In this document: positions 16,736 to 23,323 of the stretch, piece by piece
Position numbering within the stretch: the stretch's first letter is position 1
How the letters are laid out: each line of letters opens with the position of its first letter
NCBI RefSeq assembly: GCF_006364615.1
Contig: NZ_CP040986.1
Location: forward strand, 186,001 to 250,000
Reading direction: 5' to 3'
DNA length: 64,000 nucleotides
DNA from: Candidatus Methylopumilus rimovensis
Lineage (GTDB): Bacteria; Pseudomonadota; Gammaproteobacteria; Burkholderiales; Methylophilaceae
The notes under the pieces: model-generated
The model's input: only the letters and a program-made list of their open reading frames with translations
What the model was told of the DNA's origin: nothing
Database searches by the model: none
Made by a program: the position numbers and the translations under genes

Positions 16736-17938
16736 ATGAAAAATATTTTACACCGACTTGCTAGAGCGCTTGTTTTTAATCAATTAAGAAAAATCAAAAT
16801 AGGTCATATTGCTATTATCGAAGGACCTAAGAAATTTTCATTTGGAAAAAAAGGTAAATTAAATATCACATTAACGGTTCATGATCCAAGATTTTATGGG
16901 GCCTTGGCTTTTGGTGGTTCGATTGGTGTGAGTGAAGCATTCATGCAAAAGTTTTGGACTGTCAGTGATTTAACAAAGTTAATTCGTATCATGGCCATCA
17001 ATCAAAATACGATGGATCGATTAGAAGGATTATTCAATCTTTTTTTAAAGCCACTTCTTAAATATCTTCATTATTTGAATCAAAATTCAGTCAAAGGAAG
17101 TCAGATCAATATTTCTAAGCATTACGATTTAGGCAATGACTTTTTTTCATTATTTTTAGATTCAACCATGATGTATTCATCTGCAGTTTTTAGAAGCCCT
17201 CAGGATTCACTTTACAAAGGATCTATCCATAAATTAAAGACTATTTGCCAGGGATTAGAGCTTACTTCTCAAGACCATATCATTGAAATTGGTTCTGGTT
17301 GGGGTGGATTTGCGATTTACGCTGCACAAAATTTCGGATGCAAGGTCACCACGACGACTATTTCAAAAGAACAATATAAGTACGTAAAACAGAAAATTAA
17401 GGATTTAAGGTTATCACATAAGATTACGGTCTTATTTTCAGATTATCGGCATTTAAAAGGACAGTATGACAAATTAGTATCTATTGAAATGCTAGAAGCT
17501 GTCGGCTATCAGTATTACGATACTTATTTTAATGTCTGTAGCCAATTATTAAAGCCACATGGCCTCGCATTCATTCAAACTATTACCATTGCAGATCAAC
17601 GTTACGAGAAATCGAAGCGCTCAGTTGACTTTATTCAGCGATATATTTTCCCTGGTAGCTGTATTCCCTCTATTACAGCATTACAAAATAGCATCTCCAA
17701 ATCATCTGATTTAAAAATCTATGGTATTCAGGATATTGGCGAACATTATGCAAAAACGCTTGCTTTGTGGAGAGAAGGTTTCTTTAGAAACCTCAAGCAA
17801 GTTAAAGCCCTAGGATTTGATGATGCTTTTATTCGCATGTGGCATTTTTACTTATCTTATTGTGAAGGAGGCTTTAAAGAGAAGGTTATTAGCGATATAC
17901 ATCTTAAATTAATTAAACCGGGATATCGAACAAAATAA
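16736..17938 (+). CDS. CFA-synthase-like methyltransferase with altered bicarbonate site
   Basis: A 400-residue member of the cyclopropane-fatty-acyl-phospholipid synthase family. The N-terminal lipid-binding domain is followed by SKHYDLGNDFFSLFLD and a SAM site IIEIGSGWGGFAIYA near residue 183. Against E. coli Cfa as I recall it, the bicarbonate ligands C139, H266 and Y317 correspond here to Ser (MMYSSAVF), Gln (FIQTIT) and Arg (ALWREGF), while the Glu in SIEMLEAVG is kept. It may therefore make a methyl or methylene product rather than a cyclopropane. It is the last gene of the operon, six bases after DUF1365. Confidence 0.82.
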   Translation: MKNILHRLARALVFNQLRKIKIGHIAIIEGPKKFSFGKKGKLNITLTVHDPRFYGALAFGGSIGVSEAFMQKFWTVSDLTKLIRIMAINQNTMDRLEGLFNLFLKPLLKYLHYLNQNSVKGSQINISKHYDLGNDFFSLFLDSTMMYSSAVFRSPQDSLYKGSIHKLKTICQGLELTSQDHIIEIGSGWGGFAIYAAQNFGCKVTTTTISKEQYKYVKQKIKDLRLSHKITVLFSDYRHLKGQYDKLVSIEMLEAVGYQYYDTYFNVCSQLLKPHGLAFIQTITIADQRYEKSKRSVDFIQRYIFPGSCIPSITALQNSISKSSDLKIYGIQDIGEHYAKTLALWREGFFRNLKQVKALGFDDAFIRMWHFYLSYCEGGFKEKVISDIHLKLIKPGYRTK

Positions 17939-17950
17939 GGTTGAGTTTCC

Positions 17951-17979
17951 TTGAACATTTGATCGTTTAAGCGCATTAT
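17951..17979 (+). promoter_or_regulatory. Possible promoter of the SoxYZ-like gene
   Basis: TTGAAC (17951-17956) and CATTAT (17974-17979) are 17 bases apart, each four of six to consensus. It lies 37 bases upstream of the next start, in the gap after the lipid operon. Confidence 0.35.
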
Positions 17980-18016
17980 AAAGACAGTAAATTGTTATAA
18001 ACCATAAGGTAGCAAT

Positions 18017-18778
18017 ATGATGAAGAAAATAATTCTATTGATTCCAACTTTTTTAGTGAGTAGCTTTTTTGCATTGGGAGTTTGCGCTGAAACACCTAAT
18101 CTTTTAGATGGGGTGGTAGATAAGTACTTTAAAGGTAAAGTCTTAACCAAAACAGATGATATTACATTTGATGTAGCAAAAAGAGCGCTTGATGGCACAC
18201 AAGTCCCATTTAAATTTACAGTCAATAAAAAATATAAAAATATTTCAGTGGTAGTAGAAGGTAATCCACATCAATTGCCTGGTATTGGATCTCTTGCATT
18301 GACCATGTATCCTAAGGTGGCTCCATTTACATTTGAAACACATATTCGTATGGAACAAGATAGTTATGTTGATGTGATTGCAGAAGATGAAGAAGGTAAG
18401 TTTTTTTATAATCAAGTAGCAATTCGTTCTGCAGGAGGCTGTTCAGCAGGTGTAACTTATGATGCTGATTCTGTATTGAAAGAAATAGGTTCTATGAAGG
18501 TATTAAATACAGGCACGAGAGCTTCTGTATTCATTAAACATCCTCAGCATAATGGTTATCAGGCCAATTTGAGTAATTACACAGGACTTTTCATTTTGCC
18601 CGAGTGGCATTTATCAAGTGTTGTAGTCAAGGACCAGGAAAAAGAAATTTGGAGTGCTGAGTTTGGTGGAGGAAGTACCGCTGAAAACCCTTTCTTTGTT
18701 TTTGACGCCCCTAAAATTAAGGGGAATCTTCAAGTTTTAGCAGTAGATACTCAAGGTAAGCAATATATTGGCAAATGA
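18017..18778 (+). CDS. Quinoprotein dehydrogenase-associated SoxYZ-like carrier
   Basis: A periplasmic protein of 253 residues with a signal peptide ending near VCAET. The first part resembles SoxY: FDVAKRALDGTQVPFKFTV, and an internal SAGGCSAG that mirrors the Gly-Gly-Cys swinging arm of SoxY. The second part, after about residue 170, resembles SoxZ: SVFIKHPQHNGY and GGGSTAENPFFVFDAP. This fused architecture is known near PQQ-dependent alcohol dehydrogenases, hence the family name; its carrier role and cargo are not known. Here it is 11 kb from xoxF, directly behind the lipid operon. The Cys may carry a sulfur- or aldehyde-linked cargo. Confidence 0.75.
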   Translation: MMKKIILLIPTFLVSSFFALGVCAETPNLLDGVVDKYFKGKVLTKTDDITFDVAKRALDGTQVPFKFTVNKKYKNISVVVEGNPHQLPGIGSLALTMYPKVAPFTFETHIRMEQDSYVDVIAEDEEGKFFYNQVAIRSAGGCSAGVTYDADSVLKEIGSMKVLNTGTRASVFIKHPQHNGYQANLSNYTGLFILPEWHLSSVVVKDQEKEIWSAEFGGGSTAENPFFVFDAPKIKGNLQVLAVDTQGKQYIGK

Positions 18779-18791
18779 TTTAATGCAAGTC

Positions 18792-18816
18792 AAAGCCCTT
18801 TAATTTAAGGCTTGTT
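18792..18816 (+). terminator. Hairpin after the SoxYZ-like gene
   Basis: AAAGCCCTTTAA and TTAAGGCTT pair into a stem with one bulge, followed by a loosely T-rich stretch (GTTGAATTTT). A weak intrinsic terminator is likely. Confidence 0.4.
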
Positions 18817-18864
18817 GAATTTTAATTTTAATCTGTTCCTAATATTTAAATGAAGGAGAAAATT

Positions 18865-19182
18865 TTGAAAAAGTATTTAGCCTTAATAGCAGCTATTCTT
18901 GTTGCGGTATTGGTAGGCGTAGTTTTATTTTTTGGTAAAACATATAAGCATGATGATAGACCCATTATAAGTGACATAAAAAAACATAACGAAATGATGG
19001 CAGGGTGTATGAAGACTGCTTTAAGTAAACATGCTGGTGCTATTGTTGAGATTGAAATGGAAAAAGAAGATGGCCGGCCTATATTCGATATTGATATTCA
19101 AGATTCCGACGGCAAGCATTGGGAAATTGAATGTGATGCTGAAACTGGTCAAGTGGTAGAAGATAAACTAGATCGAGATTAA
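18865..19182 (+). CDS. PepSY-domain protein with N-terminal membrane anchor
   Basis: A small protein of about 105 residues. I start it at the TTG at 18865, because AAGGAGA lies just upstream with ideal spacing; the in-frame ATG at 18850 would place that Shine-Dalgarno inside the gene. The N-terminus is a membrane helix (YLALIAAILVAVLVGVVLFF). The rest is a PepSY domain: MKTALSKHAGAIVEIEMEKE, then FDIDIQDSDGKHWEIECDAE and TGQVVEDKL. PepSY domains are thought to modulate proteases or sensors in the periplasm. No partner is obvious; it is followed by a strong terminator. Confidence 0.78.
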   Translation: MKKYLALIAAILVAVLVGVVLFFGKTYKHDDRPIISDIKKHNEMMAGCMKTALSKHAGAIVEIEMEKEDGRPIFDIDIQDSDGKHWEIECDAETGQVVEDKLDRD

Positions 19183-19200
19183 TAGTTATTTGAATTTTTA

Positions 19201-19234
19201 AAAAAAGCCACTTAAGATTTTAAGTGGCTTTTTT
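19201..19234. terminator. Strong bidirectional terminator
   Basis: A perfect 15-bp stem, AAAAAAGCCACTTAA and TTAAGTGGCTTTTTT, with a four-base loop. The A- and T-runs allow use from both strands, serving the PepSY gene (plus) and the SDR gene (minus). Confidence 0.88.
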
Positions 19235-19313
19235 GTTAGGTCTTCCCAATCTCTGTCAAGCTCAGATACAAATGAAACAGATGTTTTAATTTGATGATGC
19301 GAAAGCGTTTTGA

Positions 19314-20009
19314 TTACCAAGAAATTTTTTTGCCATCGTAAGCAATAAATTGACCTGAAGTCCTTATGGTAAGTTTATCAATTTGACGTTTCATACCAGC
19401 AACACTCTCATCAACATCAATAAGTCCATTAGGTCCTCCCATGTCTGTTCTAACCCACCCGGGATGGAGTGTAATAACGGATAAATCATAAGGTTTTAAA
19501 TCAATAGATAAACTTTTCATGACCATATTCAAGGCTGTTTTGCTTGATCGATAAATATATTCCCCGCCACCCGAATTGTCATCAATACTCCCCATCTTGC
19601 TTGTAAGTGATGCTATCTTTTTTAATTGGCCTTTTTTAAGATGAGGTAGAAACGCTTTTGTCATTTTAAATGCAGCAAGGGTATTAATTTTAAAAGCATC
19701 AAGCCAAGATTTATAATCGACATGATCAACTGAGCTATCTGGATAAACACCGGCATTATTAATAAGAATGTCGATGGGTTTTTTGAATAATTTTGCAAAC
19801 TGATCAATGGACGAAAAATTTGCAATATCAAGCTTACATATTGAGATAGTTTTAAATTTTTTCTGAAGCTGGTGAAGCTCATCCTTTTTATTTATCTTTC
19901 TAGTACATGCGATGACTTGATAACCTTCTATAGCGAACTGTTTGACAAATTCAAGACCTAAACCCCTATTTGTACCAGTGATAAGAACTGTATATTTAAT
20001 GTGAGACAT
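19314..20009 (-). CDS. Short-chain dehydrogenase/reductase
   Basis: A classical NAD(P)-dependent SDR of 231 residues from the ATG at 20009 (MSHIKYTVLITG); the longer frame to 20048 adds an unrelated hydrophobic stretch overlapping the neighbour's leader. Landmarks are the cofactor site TGTNRGLGLE, NNAG (ILINNAGVYPD), the catalytic Ser in SLTSKMGS and the active-site Tyr-Lys in YIYRSSKTALN. The basic residue in CTRKINKK suggests NADP(H). Substrate unknown. It is divergent from the pentapeptide-repeat gene with only about 60 bases between starts. Confidence 0.85.
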   Translation of the reverse strand: MSHIKYTVLITGTNRGLGLEFVKQFAIEGYQVIACTRKINKKDELHQLQKKFKTISICKLDIANFSSIDQFAKLFKKPIDILINNAGVYPDSSVDHVDYKSWLDAFKINTLAAFKMTKAFLPHLKKGQLKKIASLTSKMGSIDDNSGGGEYIYRSSKTALNMVMKSLSIDLKPYDLSVITLHPGWVRTDMGGPNGLIDVDESVAGMKRQIDKLTIRTSGQFIAYDGKKISW

Positions 20010-20068
20010 AATAAAAATATAAAATGATAAAGGTTTATAATAAATCAAAATCTTTAGGATGTATTAAT

Positions 20069-21016
20069 ATGTTATTAAAGAGATATTGGTTTTCATTTTT
20101 ATTTTTTATAGCTCATCTTGCTTATGCCGGTGAATTTGGTAATTACTGTCTTTTAAGTTTATCCGAAGGTCGTTTTCTCCAAACGGATTGCTCAGTTAGC
20201 GCAAGCTACCAGAGTAAGGTTTATTGTTTTGGGAGTGAAGTGAGTAAAGAAATATTTTTAAAAACACCTGATGAATTTATCAAAAAAGCTAGCGTCTTTT
20301 ACGAAAAAAATAAAGAGGTTGACCGTAAGAAAATATCACAAGAAGAATTATTAAAAGAAATTAAAAGTCCTGATTGTGATTTTTCAAACAAAGACTTAGG
20401 TTATCTAGATATGAATGATTTCGATTTAAGTCATTGCAAAATGATTAATACAAGTTTTTTTGGTGCGAATCTCATCGGTGCTAATTTATCCAATAGCAAT
20501 ATGCAAAGAGCTTATTTAAATTTAGCGCGTCTTGAAAAAGCTAATTTTTCAGGAGCTAATTTAACTGAGGCTATAATCTTTCAAGCGATTTTTGGCGAAA
20601 CTAATTTTAAAGGTGCTAATTTAACGCGTGCTCGCATGATTGGCACATTAGGTGCAGTGAATATGTCAGGGGCTACCATTAAATATGGTAAATTTGGTTT
20701 GGATGTTGGTAATCAGCCTATGGGGCAAATGAAATTTGATTCAGTCGCAGGTAAATTTTACAAAGCGAATTTTGAAGGGGCCGATTTAAATATTGCGAGT
20801 TTTACATTTGGTGATTTAAGAGAGGCTAACTTAAGAAATACCAATATGTATCGAGCTGATTTAATTCAAGCTGATTTAACGGGGGCTGATCTCACTAATG
20901 CGGATTTGACTGATGCGAACGTAGATGGCGCGATCTTTACTAATGTTAAGGGCCTTTCAACAGTCAAAGGTTTTTCAACGGTAAAAGGTAAATGCCGTGA
21001 TTGTGGTATGCCTTAA
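20069..21016 (+). CDS. Exported YHS-like / pentapeptide-repeat protein
   Basis: A 315-residue protein from the ATG at 20069, which begins a clean signal peptide (KRYWFSFLFFIAHLAYA). Residues 20-90 resemble a YHS-type metal-binding domain (SKVYCFGSEVSKEIFLKTPD). From about residue 100 it is a right-handed pentapeptide-repeat helix: runs such as GANLIGANL, EADF-like EKANFSGANL and ADLTGADLTNADL. The tail repeats STVKGFSTVKGK and ends CRDCGMP, a possible metal-binding end. Function is unknown. Its stop shares TTAA (21013-21016) with the convergent cardiolipin synthase gene. Confidence 0.8.
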   Translation: MLLKRYWFSFLFFIAHLAYAGEFGNYCLLSLSEGRFLQTDCSVSASYQSKVYCFGSEVSKEIFLKTPDEFIKKASVFYEKNKEVDRKKISQEELLKEIKSPDCDFSNKDLGYLDMNDFDLSHCKMINTSFFGANLIGANLSNSNMQRAYLNLARLEKANFSGANLTEAIIFQAIFGETNFKGANLTRARMIGTLGAVNMSGATIKYGKFGLDVGNQPMGQMKFDSVAGKFYKANFEGADLNIASFTFGDLREANLRNTNMYRADLIQADLTGADLTNADLTDANVDGAIFTNVKGLSTVKGFSTVKGKCRDCGMP

Positions 21017-22155
21017 ATACTTACAACACCTAAGCTTAGTCGAATAAATAAATAAGCCATGCGCGCTTTTAATCTTTTGATTAAATGCGCTTTGTCCCAG
21101 TCTTTTAAAAGAATTTCAGTGCCGCCGAATTGAATATCTTCTTTAATATTTTTTTTAAGCTGAGACGCAAAAGATTTATCAAAGACCACAATATTGGCTT
21201 CTCGAGCTAAAAGAAGACTAAAAGGATCAATGTTTGATGAACCTACTGTTGACCAAGTTTCATCAATAACAGCCACCTTACTGTGCATAAAACTTCTCGT
21301 GTATTCAAAAATAGAAATACCTTCTTTTAAAAATTTAGCATAAAAAGCACGCGTGGCATTAGATAAAAAGTAATCCATTTCACCTTTTAAAAGAAGGGTC
21401 ACTAACACACCTCTTCTAGCAGCATCAATTAAAGCTCTTTCAAATTTTTTCCCTGGAATAAAATAAGCATTTGCAATAAATATTTCGTCTTTAGCATTTT
21501 GAATGGCATGTAAGTAAGCTTTTTCAATATCTTGTCTATGCCGAAAATTATCGCGCTCTATAAAGTTAAGCCTTATACCATTTGGGTATGACGATATATT
21601 TTTATGATTATTTTTTGGAACATAAGATTTTTCTAAATGGGACCATGAGACTCTTTTCCAAAGCTTAACCATACTTTGACTGATTAAGTGAATGACGGGA
21701 CCCTCTAATTGAACAGCATAGTCGATACGTGGCGCTTTACCATTTGGGACATTCATATCATCAATAATATTAATACCACCAATGTAAGCGATCTTATGAT
21801 CAATCAAAAACATTTTCCGATGAAGTCGTCTTAACGAAATACGCTTCATTTGGTAAGGTGAAATTTTAGGGTGGTAAAAAAGAAAATGAATTTTAGAAGC
21901 CTTGATTTCATCTATTACTTTTTTTGAAAGATCGCGACTTCCAAATCCATCAAGTAATAAATAAACCTCAACATTTCTTTTAGCCGCTTCTTTAAGTGCA
22001 GCTAAAATTTTTATACCCGTCACATCATGACTAAAAATATAAGCCTCTACAAAAATATTGTACCGAGCTTGTTTAATCGAATGAATCACAGAGGCAAAAT
22101 AATCTTTGCCATTTTTAAGCAATTCAATCTTATTTTCTTTTAAGTAGTAGGGCAT
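21013..22155 (-). CDS. clsB: Cardiolipin synthase-like phospholipase D family protein (ClsB type)
   Basis: A 380-residue PLD-superfamily enzyme with two HKD motifs: HRKMFLIDHKIAYIGGIN near residue 113 and MHSKVAVIDETWSTVGSSN near 290. There is no N-terminal membrane pair, which fits ClsB rather than ClsA. It would condense phosphatidylglycerol (or PE plus PG) to cardiolipin. NNAYF-like IANAYFIPGK between the motifs is also typical. It is the second gene on the minus strand after hupB, separated from it by a terminator. The exact phospholipid substrate cannot be decided from sequence. Confidence 0.85.
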   Translation of the reverse strand: MPYYLKENKIELLKNGKDYFASVIHSIKQARYNIFVEAYIFSHDVTGIKILAALKEAAKRNVEVYLLLDGFGSRDLSKKVIDEIKASKIHFLFYHPKISPYQMKRISLRRLHRKMFLIDHKIAYIGGINIIDDMNVPNGKAPRIDYAVQLEGPVIHLISQSMVKLWKRVSWSHLEKSYVPKNNHKNISSYPNGIRLNFIERDNFRHRQDIEKAYLHAIQNAKDEIFIANAYFIPGKKFERALIDAARRGVLVTLLLKGEMDYFLSNATRAFYAKFLKEGISIFEYTRSFMHSKVAVIDETWSTVGSSNIDPFSLLLAREANIVVFDKSFASQLKKNIKEDIQFGGTEILLKDWDKAHLIKRLKARMAYLFIRLSLGVVSI

Positions 22156-22178
22156 GGTGCTTTATTTTAAGGCATAAA

Positions 22179-22212
22179 AAAAACGCTTAGGGTTCAAACC
22201 CCAAGCGTTTTT
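22179..22212 (-). terminator. Terminator of hupB
   Basis: A 16-bp stem with one mismatch (AAAAACGCTTAGGGTT against AACCCCAAGCGTTTTT), T-run on both strands, 22 bases downstream of the hupB stop. It separates hupB from clsB. Confidence 0.85.
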
Positions 22213-22234
22213 GTATGAATAACTAATTCTAAGC

Positions 22235-22507
22235 TTAGTTAACTGCTGATTTAAGAGCAGCACCTGCTTTGAATGTTGGAGCTTTACGTGCTGGTATTTT
22301 AAGTTCTTTACCAGTTTGTGGGTTACGACCAACTCGTGCAGCGCGTTTTGAAACTTTAAAAGTACCAAAGCCGATAAGTGTTACTACATCACCTTTTTTA
22401 AGAGCTTTAGTGATAGCTGCAAGTGTTGCATCAATCGCACGACCAGCGTCTGCTTTTGTTGAACCTGCTGCTTTTGCAACTGCTTCGATTAGTTCGCCTT
22501 TATTCAT
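22235..22507 (-). CDS. hupB: DNA-binding protein HU (HupB)
   Basis: HU is a nucleoid protein that bends DNA as a dimer. The 90 residues are typical: [20 protein letters not shown] at the N-terminus, then [20 protein letters not shown] leading into the DNA-binding arm, and the [17 protein letters not shown] arm itself with the conserved intercalating Pro. The C-terminus [12 protein letters not shown] is standard. A very strong Shine-Dalgarno (GGAGGA) precedes the ATG at 22507. The codon use is biased, as expected for an abundant protein. It is divergent from umuD. Confidence 0.97.
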   Translation of the reverse strand: MNKGELIEAVAKAAGSTKADAGRAIDATLAAITKALKKGDVVTLIGFGTFKVSKRAARVGRNPQTGKELKIPARKAPTFKAGAALKSAVN

Positions 22508-22537
22508 AATTCCTCCAAATGTAAATTAAGATATGTA

Positions 22538-22570
22538 AGACCATTGAAATGACAGCGTCATAGAAGGTCT
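22538..22570 (-). promoter_or_regulatory. Nested inverted repeat in the hupB leader
   Basis: Inner arms ATGAC-AGC-GTCAT (22549-22561) lie inside outer arms AGACC (22538-22542) and GGTCT (22566-22570). The element lies within the predicted 5' untranslated region of hupB, 30-60 bases before the start codon. Confidence 0.4.
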
Positions 22571-22576
22571 AGGCGT

Positions 22577-22605
22577 ACTTTGCATTGATTTTTAAGCCTT
22601 GTCAA
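22577..22605 (-). promoter_or_regulatory. Probable hupB promoter
   Basis: On the minus strand a perfect -35 TTGACA (22605-22600) is followed after 17 bases by CAAAGT (22582-22577). The -10 is weak, but the placement about 70 bases before hupB is reasonable. Confidence 0.45.
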
Positions 22606-22681
22606 CAGTCATATGCAATTTTTTTCACATTGGATAAGGGTTCTGTCGATATTCATTAAATTTAAAATAAAGGTATCTTTT

Positions 22682-22710
22682 CATTTGATTCTTGTTACAA
22701 TATTCAAATG
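22682..22710 (+). promoter_or_regulatory. umuD promoter inside a dyad; possible leaderless start
   Basis: CATTTGA (22682-22688) and TCAAATG (22704-22710) form a perfect inverted repeat around an extended -10 (TGT then TACAAT, 22693-22701). The right arm contains the umuD start codon. The start of transcription would fall at or next to the ATG, and no Shine-Dalgarno is visible, so a leaderless mRNA is likely. Confidence 0.5.
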
Positions 22711-23310
22711 AAAAAAATTGTCCCCATTCGAGGCGGTAAAAGACCAGGTGCTGGACGTAAATCAGGTACTGGAAAATTTGGCGAAAAGACAACGCTAGTG
22801 AGAGTGCCAGAAAGTCAAACCGCTGTGATATCAAACATTCTTGAGGCTTATGCTAAAAGGAAGATTCAAGAAATTTCTAATGTGGTATCTATTGATTTGG
22901 TAAGCGAAGCAATGAAAAAAACTAAGATTCCTCTATTTGAGCACAAGGTGCCTGCAGGACTTCCTTCCCAAGCAGATGATCATGTTGAGAAAAGGATGGA
23001 TCTTAATGATTATCTTATTCGTGAGGCTGATACAACGTTTTTTGTGCGCATTAAAGGAAATTCAATGGATAACGCTGGTATTCATGATGATGATGTTGTG
23101 ATAGTGGATCGATCGCAAGAGGCATCTATTGGCGACATCGTATTAGCTTCATTAGACGGTGAATTTACAGTTAAGACTTTAGCTAAAAATAAAAATGGCT
23201 CCCCACGCTTGTTACCAGCAAACGAGGCATTTAGCCCTATTGAAGTTTTAGACGGTGTGCAGTTTCAAATATGGGGCGTCGTTACGGGCGCTGTTAGAAA
23301 ATTTAAATAA
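22708..23310 (+). CDS. umuD: UmuD-like self-cleaving S24 peptidase with extended N-terminus
   Basis: A LexA/UmuD-family protein of 200 residues; E. coli UmuD has 139. The C-terminal part carries the Ala-Gly cleavage site (KVPAGLP, A83-G84), the catalytic Ser in GNSMDNAG and the catalytic Lys in EFTVKTL, 37 residues apart, as in E. coli UmuD (S60, K97). VEKRMDLNDYLI is a characteristic UmuD segment. The N-terminal 80 residues are extra: a basic GGKRPGAGRKSGTGKFGEK region resembling an AT-hook, then a helical segment. This could bind DNA, making the protein part repressor and part Pol V subunit. The umuC gene is 31 kb away. Confidence 0.85.
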   Translation: MKKIVPIRGGKRPGAGRKSGTGKFGEKTTLVRVPESQTAVISNILEAYAKRKIQEISNVVSIDLVSEAMKKTKIPLFEHKVPAGLPSQADDHVEKRMDLNDYLIREADTTFFVRIKGNSMDNAGIHDDDVVIVDRSQEASIGDIVLASLDGEFTVKTLAKNKNGSPRLLPANEAFSPIEVLDGVQFQIWGVVTGAVRKFK

Positions 23311-23323
23311 ATTTATTTAAATT

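Noticed and set aside
20641-20960. DNA tandem repeat in the pentapeptide gene
   Set aside because: The periodicity is at the protein level (A-N/D-L-x-x); DNA copies diverge, so it is not a nucleotide repeat array.
22601-22707. LexA-type SOS box (CTGT-N8-ACAG) before umuD
   Set aside because: CTGTCGATATTCATTA near 22652 has only the left half; no full match is seen.
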